The translations under genes were made by a program, and so were the position numbers. Positions 1 to 9,181 of a stretch of 64,000 nt of DNA are shown piece after piece. Each line of letters opens with the position of its first letter. Within the stretch, counting starts at the first letter, position 1. The notes under the pieces are model-generated. The model was not told the origin of the DNA. It made no database searches and worked only from the letters and a program-made list of their open reading frames with translations. This DNA comes from Streptomyces sp. NBC_00377 (GTDB taxonomy: Bacteria > Actinomycetota > Actinomycetes > Streptomycetales > Streptomycetaceae), in the NCBI RefSeq assembly GCF_036075115.1, contig NZ_CP107958.1, positions 7,936,001 through 8,000,000 of the forward strand, read 5' to 3'.

Positions 1-274
1 GGAGCGGGAAGACGTTGTGGACGTGCACCACGTCCGGCCGCTCGGCGCGAAGCCGGTCGGCGAGCTCGGCGCGGACCGACGGGTTCCACGGCACCAGCAG
101 CGCCACCGCGGCCTTGCCCGGCAGGGACCGGGCGGCGATGTCGTCGCTGCGCCGCTCGAACAGCTCGACCCGGTGGCCGGCCCCGCGCAGCAGCGCCACC
201 TCCTGGTCGACGACCTTGTTCTCCCCGCTCGGCTGCGCCGAGGCGTAGTGGTTGTGCACCACGAGGACGTGCAT
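1..274 (-). CDS. GT4 glycosyltransferase, N-terminal part (cut by window edge)
   Basis: The translation from the ATG at 274 begins MHVLVVHNHYASAQPSGEN, followed by a VVDQEVALLRGAGHRVELF stretch and VVHVHNVFPL. This is the usual N-terminal Rossmann fold of GT-B, family 4 glycosyltransferases, which transfer sugars from nucleotide-sugar donors at the cytoplasmic membrane. About 91 residues are visible and the rest lies outside the window. A GGAGGTGA ribosome-binding site precedes the start; an in-frame GTG at 280 overlapping the upstream stop codon (GTGA) is an alternative. It is the last visible gene of the exopolysaccharide operon, directly after the polymerase gene. The sugar it transfers cannot be told from this part. 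Confidence 0.8.
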   Translation of the reverse strand, partial: MHVLVVHNHYASAQPSGENKVVDQEVALLRGAGHRVELFERRSDDIAARSLPGKAAVALLVPWNPSVRAELADRLRAERPDVVHVHNVFPL

Positions 275-276
275 GC

Positions 277-1509
277 TCACGTCACCTCCGATCTGCGGGC
301 CCATCGCGGGGCGGGTCGTCGAGTGACTTCGGGCGCCGTCGGGGCAGCGGCCGGGGCCGGCGCGGCCAGCAGCGAGGCGGCCACGGCCAGGTGCAGCAGA
401 TACGGGGAGGCGTCGCCCAGCCCGGCCTCGGTGTACGACGCGATAGCGCAGTAGCTGATCAGGAAGATCGCGCAGGCTCTCGACAGCGACGGCGGCCGCA
501 GCAGCGCGACGCCGCCCAGCACGATGATGATCGCCGCCACCAGGGCGATGCCGGTCACGCCCTGCTCGTTGTAGACGGCCAGCCAGCTGTTGTCGATCGG
601 GAGCCCGCCGAACGACTTGTCGCCCAGGCCCGTGCCGAACAGGTACTCCGTGGTCGTCCGGGGCGCCGCCAGCAGGGCGTGCCAGACCTTGGCCCGGCCG
701 GTGAGGCTGGCGAAGTTCTCCTGGCTCTGCCCGCGCAGGAACCACGCCTGGAGCGCGGAGCTGAACCCCACCGCGGCCACCGCGGCGCACAGCACCGCCC
801 AGGAGAAGACCCGGCGGGCGGCGGCGCTGGTCAGAACGAGGGAGGTGATCGCCAACGTGAGCCCGATGACCAGGCCGAGCGTGGCCGTCCGGGTATGGGT
901 CAGCGCCAGCAGGACGAGGGAAGGCACGATGACCGTCGCCGCGCTGGTCCGGTCGGTCCTGCGGCCCAGGAGGAGCAGCACGGTGAGCCCGATGATCACC
1001 GCGGCGTACTGTCCGATCTGCGGCGGGGTGAGCGGCCACAACGCGCCGACAAGGCGTCCGCCGTAGAGATCGGGCAGCGCCGCGCCCGGTGAGATGACCA
1101 GGCCGGCGGCCACCGACCCGAGCACCGCGAAGTACATCCGGATGTGGTGCCGGACGAACGTCGGGCCGCCGTCCCACCAGCGGCTGAGCAGCCACAGCGT
1201 GCCGACGAAGAGAGCCAGCCGGGTGCAGCGGAACAGCGAGCCGAACCCGGCTCCCTGGTCCACGCTGGAGATGAGGCTCGGCACCAGCAGGAGGGTGAGC
1301 AGGAACACGTAGGCGCTGGCCCGGATACGCACCCGGGGGTTCACCACGAGCGCCAGTGCGAACGCGGCGACCAGCGAGCCCATGGTGACCATCTGGATGA
1401 GGGAGCGGGGCAGCGGGACGATGGTCCTCGCCCCGGCGGAGCCGAGGGTGTTGAGGACGAGCAGCCCCCAGACCGTCCCGACGATCTTCGATGTGTGGTC
1501 CGTGCTCAT
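277..1509 (-). CDS. O-antigen ligase/Wzy-like polysaccharide polymerase
   Basis: A protein of about 410 residues with some ten to twelve hydrophobic segments over its whole length and a periplasmic-type loop (roughly residues 255-320) containing ENFASLTGRAKVW and a later DNSWLAVYNEQGV. This pattern is typical of the Wzy_C/O-antigen ligase family, membrane proteins that polymerise or ligate lipid-linked repeat units. The C-terminal 30 residues are Ala/Pro-rich and probably disordered. The ATG at 1509 lies just after the upstream stop; a GTG at 1518 overlapping the beta-helix gene is an alternative start. Lying between the beta-helix lipoprotein and a GT4, it is most likely the repeat-unit polymerase of this cluster. 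A ligase role is possible but less likely in a Gram-positive. Confidence 0.8.
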   Translation of the reverse strand: MSTDHTSKIVGTVWGLLVLNTLGSAGARTIVPLPRSLIQMVTMGSLVAAFALALVVNPRVRIRASAYVFLLTLLLVPSLISSVDQGAGFGSLFRCTRLALFVGTLWLLSRWWDGGPTFVRHHIRMYFAVLGSVAAGLVISPGAALPDLYGGRLVGALWPLTPPQIGQYAAVIIGLTVLLLLGRRTDRTSAATVIVPSLVLLALTHTRTATLGLVIGLTLAITSLVLTSAAARRVFSWAVLCAAVAAVGFSSALQAWFLRGQSQENFASLTGRAKVWHALLAAPRTTTEYLFGTGLGDKSFGGLPIDNSWLAVYNEQGVTGIALVAAIIIVLGGVALLRPPSLSRACAIFLISYCAIASYTEAGLGDASPYLLHLAVAASLLAAPAPAAAPTAPEVTRRPAPRWARRSEVT

Positions 1510-1510
1510 C

Positions 1511-3034
1511 TCACCCACCGTCCTTCGCGCGCAGGGTGCTGCCCGCGTCCTGCCGGTAGGGAGCGGCCCGCCACTGCTTTAAGCCGACGGTCCGGCTCGC
1601 GTCGTGGACGACGAAGGTCCACGGTCCGACGTAGACGTTGTCGTGCCAGCGGTTGTGCTGCGCGCCGGTGATCGCCTCGGCCACCCGCTCGCCCTGGTAC
1701 GGCGACCAGTCGGGATAGGTGCCGTAGTTGGAGAGCACCGCCATGCGGTCGCACTTCACCGTGCAGCCGACGACGGACTTGTCCAGCACGAAGCGGTTGT
1801 CGTGGATGTCCACCCGCTGGGTCTTCCACCGGCAGTCGGAGTAGAGCGGTGCGTCGGCGATCGCGGGCTGCGCGCAGCGGCCGGTGTTCTTCACCAGCAA
1901 CGTGCAGTCACCGGAGGAGGTGTTGGCCGGGCTGTTGCAGAACCGGTCGGCGTTCTCCCACAGGGTGATCCCGGACCAGTTGTTCTCCAGCACGTTCCGG
2001 TAGATGTCGATCTTGTCCGTGCGGGCCCGGATCCGGGGTTCGCCGCCGGACTCGGAGAGGTAGACCGTCGCGAACGGAAAGGTGTCGCCGGCAGCGGCGT
2101 AACTGCGGCCCTCCACCCAGTTGTTCCGCCGGATCGTGTTCTTCCGGATGACCGCGTTGTAGCTGGTCTCGTAGATCAGCGCGGCACCGTCGTTGTCCTC
2201 GATCAGGTTGTCCTCGATGAGGAAGTCGTTGTTGTTGGTGTCCGCCCACAGCCCGGTTCCACGGTTGTCGTGCACCCAGTTGCCGCGTATGTCAGCACCG
2301 TTGACGGCCCAGAACTTGACGCCGCCACTACAGCCGCAGTCCGGCCGCTGGCGCTCCCAGTCGTCCGTGTTGTTGCCCGTGATCTCGTTGCCCTCGACCA
2401 CCAGGCCCTTGATACCGTCCGCGGCCTTGTACGCGTTCATGCCGTACTGGCCGTTGTCGCGCAGGCAACTGGCACGGACCTGCTGACGGGCGCCGGCCAT
2501 CAGCCCGGCGCCGGTGTTCTTCTGGATCGTCGCGTGCTCGATCACCCACCCGTCGGCCGAGTCGTGGTTGACCACGCCCTCGTCCCGGGGCGCGACGAAC
2601 TGCTGCACGGTCAGGTAGCGGATGGTGACGTCGGGGGCGGCGCCACCGAACGCGTACTGGTTGCTCCTGCGGCCGTCGAGCACCGCGCCCGGCGCGCCCA
2701 CGTAGACGTCCCCCTCCTTGGGGATCACCTGGTCGTAGCGGTCCGACATGAGCGTGTGCTTGCCCGGCCGGAGCCAGAAGGTGGTGTGCGCAGGGCTGTT
2801 CTCGGTCTTCGCGGCCAGGTCGCCGGGCACCGCGGGGTCGACCGTCACCGCCCCCGCCGGCGCCTTCGCCGGCCCGGCGGCGGGCTTGGCACACATACGG
2901 GCCGCGGACGTGGGGGGCGCGGCGGTCGGCTTCGGCGTCGCGTCCGTCGTGCCGCTGTCACAGCCGGCCGCCGCCAGCAGAGCCAGCGCCAGCGGTGCCG
3001 CCGGCCAGACCCGGTGCCGCCACTTGATCCCCAC
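1511..3034 (-). CDS. Secreted right-handed beta-helix lipoprotein
   Basis: The 507-residue product starts with a lipoprotein signal peptide: basic MGIKWRHR, a hydrophobic Ala/Leu core and an LAAAGC lipobox, so it is probably anchored outside the membrane. The body contains repeated short strands with N-rich turns (VVEGNEITGNNTD, IRGNWVHDNRGTG, IEDNLIEDNDGAAL, IRKNTIRRNN), the signature of a right-handed parallel beta-helix, as in pectate lyases and the alginate epimerase AlgG. A GTG start with a GGGAGGG ribosome-binding site was chosen. Its place beside a heparinase-like lyase and an AlgD-like dehydrogenase suggests it modifies or trims a uronic-acid polymer. Whether it is an epimerase, a lyase or only a binder cannot be decided from sequence alone. 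Confidence 0.8.
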   Translation of the reverse strand: MGIKWRHRVWPAAPLALALLAAAGCDSGTTDATPKPTAAPPTSAARMCAKPAAGPAKAPAGAVTVDPAVPGDLAAKTENSPAHTTFWLRPGKHTLMSDRYDQVIPKEGDVYVGAPGAVLDGRRSNQYAFGGAAPDVTIRYLTVQQFVAPRDEGVVNHDSADGWVIEHATIQKNTGAGLMAGARQQVRASCLRDNGQYGMNAYKAADGIKGLVVEGNEITGNNTDDWERQRPDCGCSGGVKFWAVNGADIRGNWVHDNRGTGLWADTNNNDFLIEDNLIEDNDGAALIYETSYNAVIRKNTIRRNNWVEGRSYAAAGDTFPFATVYLSESGGEPRIRARTDKIDIYRNVLENNWSGITLWENADRFCNSPANTSSGDCTLLVKNTGRCAQPAIADAPLYSDCRWKTQRVDIHDNRFVLDKSVVGCTVKCDRMAVLSNYGTYPDWSPYQGERVAEAITGAQHNRWHDNVYVGPWTFVVHDASRTVGLKQWRAAPYRQDAGSTLRAKDGG

Positions 3035-3047
3035 GTGCCCTCCCTTC

Positions 3048-5015
3048 CTAACCGTGGAACCCGAGCACGGTGGTGAAGTCCTCCGTGCCGTCGGTGAAAC
3101 CGGTGCCCACCAGGGTGGTGGCGGGCTCCTTGCGCCCGAAGCCGGCGGAGTACCAGCCCAGCGGCGGCTCGCTCTCGCCGCGATGCGCCCGCCACGACAA
3201 CTGCCCGGGCAGGTCGAGCACCGCGGAACGGTCCTCGCCGTCCACGCTCCAGGTGAGCGCCGCCCGGCTGTCCACCAGGTCCGCTGCGACGGCCGGGCCC
3301 AGGTGGAACGCCAGACGCACGGCGCGGCGCGGGCCGCGCACCTCGTCGACCACCCTCAGTTCCTGGCTCGCGGCCGTCAGCTCCACCCGGCGGCGGTGCA
3401 CGGAGGGCCGGTAGCCGTCGTGTTCGGCGCACCAGCGGGCCGTCCCCCCGTCGGAGGCGTCCGCGACCAGCACGCGGCTGCGGGCATGCCGGGTCCACAG
3501 GAACGGGCCGCCGGAGACGGACTGGTCCTCGCCGTCCAGCTCGACGGTGTTGTGGCCGAGCGTCGACCGGAAGTAGCGCCGCCACTCGGGCTGCCCGTGG
3601 TAGCAGAACGTCCCCGGGTCGGCGAGCACGTCGACCCCGTCGTGCCGGACCTCCACGGACAGCGCGTCCGCGTGGGCGTGCGCGGCGATGGACAGGAACC
3701 CGTGCGGACCGCCGTCGCAGCGGCACCAGATCTTCTCCGGCCCCCGCAGGACGGTCATGCCGGCGTCGGCGAAATGGGCCGGCCGGCTCGCCGGGCGGGA
3801 CACGGCCGGTGCGGTGCCCCCCTTCGCGTACGGCCGGATGAGCGCGGCCAGCAGCGGGGTGCGCACATCGGTGCCGGTCACCGTCGGCCACCAGGCGAGC
3901 CGGCCGAACACGGCGTCCCCGGTGGCCAGCAGCGAACCCCAGCGGTCGGTGCCGGAGCCGTCCACGACCAGCCCGTGCCCGTCGTCCGCGTCCCCCTGCC
4001 GCGGCGGCCGCAGCCGGTTGTCCACGACGGCCGCGAGCGCGTCGGTCATCCGCAGCAGCACCAGCCGCACCGACGCGGGGACCGGCACGTCCGCGGCATC
4101 CGCCTCGGCCACCGCGGCCAGGCCGAGCTCCAGCACCAGCCCGTGGTACTCGCTGGCCAGTTCGCGGTTGAGGCCGGAGCCGAAGGTGTTGCCGCGCAGC
4201 TGCCGCTCCAGCGACCGCAGCGCGTCGGCCCGCCAGCGCGCCGAGGAGGGGAACCACCCGAACGCGCAGCCCGCGGCGAACTGCCCGGCGGTCTCGGCGA
4301 TGACGTGGTTGTTCGCCGAGGACCCCCGGCTGGGGAAGGCGGCCAGCCAGCGCTGGTGGTGCCAGATCTGGTTCAGCGCCACCGGGTTGCCCTCGAACAG
4401 ATGGGCCGCGCCCGGCCAGCCGTCGAGCAGACGGCGGACCCACACCCAGGACAGCAGCCGGATCCCCAGCTCGATGCCGCTGGTCCAGTGCACCCCGCGC
4501 AGCGGCGCGTTGGCCGCCCACCACGACCGCAGATGTCCGGCCGCCCGCTCGGCGTACCGCTCGTCCCCGGTGACCGCGTAGGCGGCGGCGAGCACGGTGA
4601 GGTGCTGGTGCCGGGACAGCTCCCAGATCTGCTTGATGTCCCCGACCGCTTCCTCGTCGCGGTAGGGCACGTCGAAGGCGTAGCCCGACGGCGCCCGGCG
4701 CCCGGTCCTCGGGTCGTGGAACCAGTCCGGGTCGGCCAGGTCGTCGCGGTCCACCCCGAAGTACTCGGCGTGCCCGGCCATCAGCCGGTCCGCCTCGGCG
4801 ACGAGTCGCTTCGCGGCGTCCGGTGGCACCGCGGCGATCGTCCCCGCGGGCAGGACCGCGGTGAACCGGGCGCCGGTCACGCCCGGGCAGTCGGGCGGCG
4901 CCGACCGCCACCGCCGCCGGCGCACCGTGTCGCCCACCCGGCCGCCGACCTCGCGCGGTCCCATCCGGGACAGCCGCCGCAGGTACCAGCCCGGGCTCCC
5001 CGACCTCACCGTCAT
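3048..5015 (-). CDS. Heparinase II/III-like (alginate-lyase-type) protein
   Basis: 655 residues. The N-terminal half is an alpha-helical toroid-like region (FDVPYRDEEAVGDIKQIWEL, SSANNHVIAETAGQFAAG) and the C-terminal half is the beta-sandwich Hepar_II_III domain with HAHADALSVEV, DPGTFCYHG and WRRYFRSTLGHNTVELDG. These are hallmarks of heparinase II/III family lyases, which break uronic-acid glycosidic bonds by beta-elimination. No signal peptide is evident, so cytoplasmic action or non-classical export is possible. The ATG at 5015 overlaps the upstream stop codon as ATGA, implying translational coupling; an upstream extension of the reading frame lies inside the preceding gene and is not used. 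Such genes commonly sit beside a two-domain oxidoreductase in exopolysaccharide clusters, as here. Confidence 0.85.
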   Translation of the reverse strand: MTVRSGSPGWYLRRLSRMGPREVGGRVGDTVRRRRWRSAPPDCPGVTGARFTAVLPAGTIAAVPPDAAKRLVAEADRLMAGHAEYFGVDRDDLADPDWFHDPRTGRRAPSGYAFDVPYRDEEAVGDIKQIWELSRHQHLTVLAAAYAVTGDERYAERAAGHLRSWWAANAPLRGVHWTSGIELGIRLLSWVWVRRLLDGWPGAAHLFEGNPVALNQIWHHQRWLAAFPSRGSSANNHVIAETAGQFAAGCAFGWFPSSARWRADALRSLERQLRGNTFGSGLNRELASEYHGLVLELGLAAVAEADAADVPVPASVRLVLLRMTDALAAVVDNRLRPPRQGDADDGHGLVVDGSGTDRWGSLLATGDAVFGRLAWWPTVTGTDVRTPLLAALIRPYAKGGTAPAVSRPASRPAHFADAGMTVLRGPEKIWCRCDGGPHGFLSIAAHAHADALSVEVRHDGVDVLADPGTFCYHGQPEWRRYFRSTLGHNTVELDGEDQSVSGGPFLWTRHARSRVLVADASDGGTARWCAEHDGYRPSVHRRRVELTAASQELRVVDEVRGPRRAVRLAFHLGPAVAADLVDSRAALTWSVDGEDRSAVLDLPGQLSWRAHRGESEPPLGWYSAGFGRKEPATTLVGTGFTDGTEDFTTVLGFHG

Positions 5016-7207
5016 CGTGACCCCGCCAGGGTCACCGGCGCGCCGCCCGCCAGGCCGGCCCGCACGGCGAGGGTGGCCGCCGTGGTGGCGACCAGCGACT
5101 CCAGCGGCACCGGCATGGGCCCGCCGGTCCGCACGGCCTTGACGAACGCGGCCAGTTCGGCGGACTGGCCCTTGTCCCGGGCTTTGGGCAGCCGCGAACT
5201 GACCCACCGCTTGCGGTCGTAGACCGAGGCGCGGACGAAGTCGTCGAGCCGCAGCACCTTGCCGTCCGCCACCAGGTCCAGGGTCTCCTTGGGGAAGCCG
5301 GGCGCGCCGGTGGTGACGTAGCTGATGGCAGCGGTCGACCCGTCCGGGTAGCGGAGCACGACCTGGAGGTCCTCGTTGCCGGGCGCGGCGACCGCGTACA
5401 CCGAGACCGGATCGGCGTCGAGCAGCCAGCTCGCCGTGTCGATGAAGTGCCCGCCCTCGCCGGCGAACCGCGAGCCTTCGGCGCCCTGCTGGAGGTACCA
5501 GCTGCCGTGGTCGAGACGGCCCGCGTTCACCAGGTAGCGCAGGCTCGCCGGACCGGTCCTGGCGCCGAACCGCTTCCTGGCCTCCTGAAGCAGCGGCGCG
5601 AACCGGCGGTTGAAGCCCACCTGGATCCGGTCGTTGCCGGACTCCTCCACGGCCGCGAGCACACCGCTCAGCTCGTCCTCGGTGAGCGCGAGCGGCTTCT
5701 CCACGAACACCGCCTTGCCGGCGAGGAGTGCCTTGCGGGTCAGTTCGGCGTGCGAGCTGTGGCGGGTGACGACGAACACCGCGTCGACGGACCGGTCGCC
5801 GAGCACGGCGTCGAGATCGGTGGTCGCCTCGGCGAAGCCGAACTTCCGCTTCGCGTTGGCCGCGGACAGCGCCGTCGTGGTGACCACCGTGGACAACTCG
5901 ACGCCGTCGCGCTGCGCCAGGTGCGGCAGCAGCATCGACGTCGCGTAGTTCCCGGCGCCGACGAACGCCAGCCGCACCGGCGCCCCGGCGGCGCGGCCCG
6001 GGGCGGGCGCCGCCGTGCCGCGACGCACCGCGGGCACGGTCACGGCCGGGGCCTGCGCCTGCGCCGCCTCCGCCTCCTCCTTCTGCTCGGGGTACCGGAA
6101 CAGCACGGCCACGGCCTTGAGTTCGCCGTCCTTCAGGCTCCGGTACGTCTCGACGGCGTCATCGAAGTCGGCGACATGGGAGATCAGGGGCTCCACGTCG
6201 ACGCGGCCGCGGGCGGCGAGATCGAGGAAGCACGCCAGGTTGCGGCGCTCGGTCCAGCGCACATAGCCGATCGGGTAGTCCCGGCCCTCGAGCTCGTACT
6301 CCGGGTCGTAGCGCCCCGGGCCGTAACTGCGGGAGAACCGGACGTCGAGCTCCTTCTCGTAGTAGGCGTTCCACGGCAGGTCCAGGCGGCACTTGCCGAT
6401 GTCGACGACCCGGCCGCGGTCCCGGCTCAGCCGGGCGGCCAGCTCGACGGGCTGGTTGCTGCCGCCGCCGGCGGCCAGGTACACCTGGTCCACGCCGTGC
6501 CCGCCGGTGAGTTCGGCGACGGCGTTCTCCACGGCCGCGGAGGCGGGATCGCCGCAGGCCGTCGCTCCCAGGCGTTCGGCGAGTTCGCAGCGCGCCGGGT
6601 CGGGGTCGGCCCCGACGACGCGGACCCCGGAGGCGGCCAGCAACTGCACCACCAGCTGCCCGATCAGCCCGAGGCCGACGACCAGTGCCACTTCGCCGAG
6701 CCGCGACTCGCCCTGGCGGACGCCCTGCATCGCGATCGACCCGACGGTGCCGAAGGCCGCGTGCCGCGGCGCGAGGCCGTCCGGCACCGGGGCGTAGAGG
6801 TTCTTCGGCACCCAGTTCAGCTCGGCGTGCAACGCGTGCTCGTTGCCGGCGCAGGCCACGAGGTCGCCGACCTTCACATCGTCGATCCCGGCGCCGACCT
6901 GCTCGACCACCCCGCACAGCGAGTAGCCCAGCGGTGTGTAGGAGTCCAGCTTGCCCATCACCTTGCGGTAGGTGGCGGGCACCCCGTTGGTGGCCACGCT
7001 CTGCACGACCTTGGCCACCTGGTCCGGGCGTGAGCGGGCCTTGCCCAGCATCGACATGCCGGCCTCGGACACCTTCATGAGCTCGGTCCCGGTGGAGATC
7101 AGCGAGTACGCGCTGCGGACCAGCACACCGTTCGGCTTGCACCCCGGCACCGGCACGTCGAGCAGCGCCAGCTCGCCGCTCTTGTAGTTCTGTACGACCT
7201 GTTTCAC
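5012..7207 (-). CDS. Two-domain oxidoreductase (zinc-type dehydrogenase fused to Gfo/Idh/MocA)
   Basis: 731 residues. Residues 1 to about 370 form a medium-chain dehydrogenase module (GroES-like start, nucleotide-binding VALVVGLGLIGQLVVQLLAASG near 175). Residues about 405-731 form a Gfo/Idh/MocA module with RLAFVGAGNYATSMLLPHL and the EKPLAL motif. The short linker is Ala/Pro-rich. Proteins of this bi-domain type occur in bacterial surface-polysaccharide clusters and probably oxidise or epimerise nucleotide-linked or lipid-linked sugars with NAD(P). The start is GTG with a GAGGACTTCG ribosome-binding site. The stop overlaps the next start (ATGA). The exact substrate is unknown; the company of an AlgD-like dehydrogenase and a lyase points to acidic sugar metabolism. 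Confidence 0.85.
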   Translation of the reverse strand: MKQVVQNYKSGELALLDVPVPGCKPNGVLVRSAYSLISTGTELMKVSEAGMSMLGKARSRPDQVAKVVQSVATNGVPATYRKVMGKLDSYTPLGYSLCGVVEQVGAGIDDVKVGDLVACAGNEHALHAELNWVPKNLYAPVPDGLAPRHAAFGTVGSIAMQGVRQGESRLGEVALVVGLGLIGQLVVQLLAASGVRVVGADPDPARCELAERLGATACGDPASAAVENAVAELTGGHGVDQVYLAAGGGSNQPVELAARLSRDRGRVVDIGKCRLDLPWNAYYEKELDVRFSRSYGPGRYDPEYELEGRDYPIGYVRWTERRNLACFLDLAARGRVDVEPLISHVADFDDAVETYRSLKDGELKAVAVLFRYPEQKEEAEAAQAQAPAVTVPAVRRGTAAPAPGRAAGAPVRLAFVGAGNYATSMLLPHLAQRDGVELSTVVTTTALSAANAKRKFGFAEATTDLDAVLGDRSVDAVFVVTRHSSHAELTRKALLAGKAVFVEKPLALTEDELSGVLAAVEESGNDRIQVGFNRRFAPLLQEARKRFGARTGPASLRYLVNAGRLDHGSWYLQQGAEGSRFAGEGGHFIDTASWLLDADPVSVYAVAAPGNEDLQVVLRYPDGSTAAISYVTTGAPGFPKETLDLVADGKVLRLDDFVRASVYDRKRWVSSRLPKARDKGQSAELAAFVKAVRTGGPMPVPLESLVATTAATLAVRAGLAGGAPVTLAGSR

Positions 7208-7228
7208 CCGAAGTCCTCTTGTCTCTAC

Positions 7229-7268
7229 GCCGTCAAAGGGAGTTCTGAGCCGTCAAAGGGAGTTCCGA
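7229..7268. repeat. 20-bp tandem duplication over the stop codon of the asparagine-synthase gene
   Basis: GCCGTCAAAGGGAGTTCTGA (7229-7248) is followed at once by the same 20 bp with one change, C for T at position 18 (7249-7268). The second copy carries the last codons and stop (RNSL-stop, minus strand) of the asparagine-synthase gene; the first copy therefore repeats those codons after the stop. Confidence 0.9.
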
Positions 7269-9178
7269 CCGGCCCCGGAGGCCGCTGCGCGATACCAGTA
7301 CTCGAGGGTCAGCACGTGCCACAGATGCTTGGAGTAGTCCCGGTGCCCGGCGGCGTCCTCGGCGACCATGCGCGCCAGGGCGTCGCGGCGCAGGAGGCCC
7401 GAGCGGACGAGTTCGCCGTCGTTCACGACCTCGCGCACCAGCGGTGCCAGATCCCGGCTCATCCAGGCCCGCAACGGGGCGCTGAACAGGCCCTTGGGCC
7501 GGTACACGATCTCCCGTGGCAGGACCGAGGAGGCAGCCTCCTTGAGGACGGCCTTGCCCTGCCTTCCGACGATCTTGCGGTCACCGGGCACGGCGAACGC
7601 CGCCCTGACCACCTCGACGTCCACGTACGGCACCCGCACCTCCATCGACGCGGCCATGCTCGACCGGTCGGTGTAGGCGAGGTTCAGGCCCGGCAGGAAC
7701 ATCCGGGCGTCACCCAGGCACATGCGGTTGACGAAGTCGTCGAGGTCGTTGTCCCGGTAGACGTCCGCGTGCTCGGTCAGCACGTCGTCGACCGTTCCGG
7801 CCAGGTCGGGATCGATCAGGGCCAGCAACTCGTCCTGGTCGTACATCGTGTAGCTGCGCCGGAACGCCGTCTCCTCCGGCAGATCGGCGAAGGAGAGGAA
7901 CCGCTTCGCGAAACGCACCGAGCGGTATCCCCGTCGGGCCGTGGCGACCGGCAGCCGGTCCACGGCCCTCGACAGTCCGCGCCGCAGGGGCCGCGGGACG
8001 CGCTGGTAGCGCAGCGCGATCAGGTTGGCCAGATGCTTGCGGTACCCGGCGAACAACTCGTCGGCGCCCATCCCCGAGAGCATCACCTTGACGCCGGCCT
8101 CCCGGGCGGCCGAGCAGATCAGGAACGTGTTGATCGCGGCGGGGTCGCCGATGGGCTCGTCCAGGTGGTACGTCATCTGCGGCAGCAGGTCGAGCACGTT
8201 CGGCGCGATCTCGATCTCGTGCAGGTCGACGCCGAACCGCTCGGCCACCTGCCGGGCGTAGCGCAGGTCGTCCGGCATCGCCTCGAACCTGGCGTCCTCG
8301 GCGCGGAACCCGATCGTGTAGGCGGAGATCCCCGGCCGGTCACGGGCCGCCAGCGCCGTCAGATAGCTGGAGTCGAGCCCGCCGGAGAGGAACGTCGCCA
8401 CGGGCACGTCGGAGATCAGGTGACGCCGCGTCGACTCCTCGACGACGGCGGCGAGGTCCGGCAGCTCTCCGCTCAGGGCCCGCTCCCGGCCCTCCGCGGC
8501 GACGTCCCTCAGGTTCCAGTACCGGCCGCGCTCCACCCGCCCGTCGGGCCGGCACCTGAGCCAGCTCCCCGGCGGCAGCTTCTCCGCCTCGCGGAACGCG
8601 CACCGCGAGTCCGGCACCCAGTAGTACAGCAGCGAGGCCACCAGCGCCGCATGGTCCACCTCGAGCGACCCGCCGGTCACGGCGGCGAGCGCCTTGAGCT
8701 CGGAGGCGAACACCAGGCCCTCGCCCCGCCGGAGCAGGAACAGCGGCTTGATGCCGAGCTGGTCGCGGGCGAGCACCAGGTCGCCGGTGCGCTCGTCGAA
8801 GATCCCGAACGCGAACATGCCGCGCAGCCGGGGCAGGCAGTCCGTGCCCCAGCGCCGCCAGGCCTCCAGCAGCACCTCGGTGTCAGAGGTACCGCGGAAG
8901 CGCACCCCGGCGGCCGCCAGCTCGGCGCGCAGTTCGGGCGCGTTGTACAGCTCGCCGTTGTACGTCAGGACGAGGCCGTCGGAGACCATCGGCTGGGCGC
9001 CGGTCTCGGACAGGTCGATGATGGCCAGCCGGCGGTGCCCGAGGTGTACTTCGGCGTCACCGACGGGGTGGCTGTACCGGCCCGCCCCGTCCGGGCCACG
9101 GTGGGCGAGGGTATCGGTGAGCCGGTCGGTCACGGCCTTCCCGTCCGGCCATCGGTAAGCTCCTGCGATGCCACACAT
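7253..9178 (-). CDS. asnB: Asparagine synthase (glutamine-hydrolysing)-type amidotransferase
   Basis: 641 residues. Cys2 follows the initiator Met (MCGIAGAY) and is the nucleophile of the class II glutamine amidotransferase domain (residues 1 to about 200; RLAIIDLSETGAQPM, YNGELYN). The C-terminal ATP-pyrophosphatase domain has the SGGLDSS motif (near 265) and SGMGADELFAGY. The chemistry is transfer of glutamine ammonia to an acyl-adenylate. Homologues inside polysaccharide clusters, such as WbpS-type proteins, are thought to amidate sugar carboxylates rather than make asparagine, and that is the likely role here because the operon also makes a uronic acid. It starts three bases after the stop of the preceding Wzz-like gene. 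Confidence 0.88.
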   Translation of the reverse strand: MCGIAGAYRWPDGKAVTDRLTDTLAHRGPDGAGRYSHPVGDAEVHLGHRRLAIIDLSETGAQPMVSDGLVLTYNGELYNAPELRAELAAAGVRFRGTSDTEVLLEAWRRWGTDCLPRLRGMFAFGIFDERTGDLVLARDQLGIKPLFLLRRGEGLVFASELKALAAVTGGSLEVDHAALVASLLYYWVPDSRCAFREAEKLPPGSWLRCRPDGRVERGRYWNLRDVAAEGRERALSGELPDLAAVVEESTRRHLISDVPVATFLSGGLDSSYLTALAARDRPGISAYTIGFRAEDARFEAMPDDLRYARQVAERFGVDLHEIEIAPNVLDLLPQMTYHLDEPIGDPAAINTFLICSAAREAGVKVMLSGMGADELFAGYRKHLANLIALRYQRVPRPLRRGLSRAVDRLPVATARRGYRSVRFAKRFLSFADLPEETAFRRSYTMYDQDELLALIDPDLAGTVDDVLTEHADVYRDNDLDDFVNRMCLGDARMFLPGLNLAYTDRSSMAASMEVRVPYVDVEVVRAAFAVPGDRKIVGRQGKAVLKEAASSVLPREIVYRPKGLFSAPLRAWMSRDLAPLVREVVNDGELVRSGLLRRDALARMVAEDAAGHRDYSKHLWHVLTLEYWYRAAASGAGRNSL

Positions 9179-9181
9179 GTG

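Noticed and set aside
2748..5222. 824-codon plus-strand open frame
   Set aside because: It lies antisense to the lyase and oxidoreductase genes and is Arg/Gly/Val-rich with no family motif; high G+C content produces such shadows.
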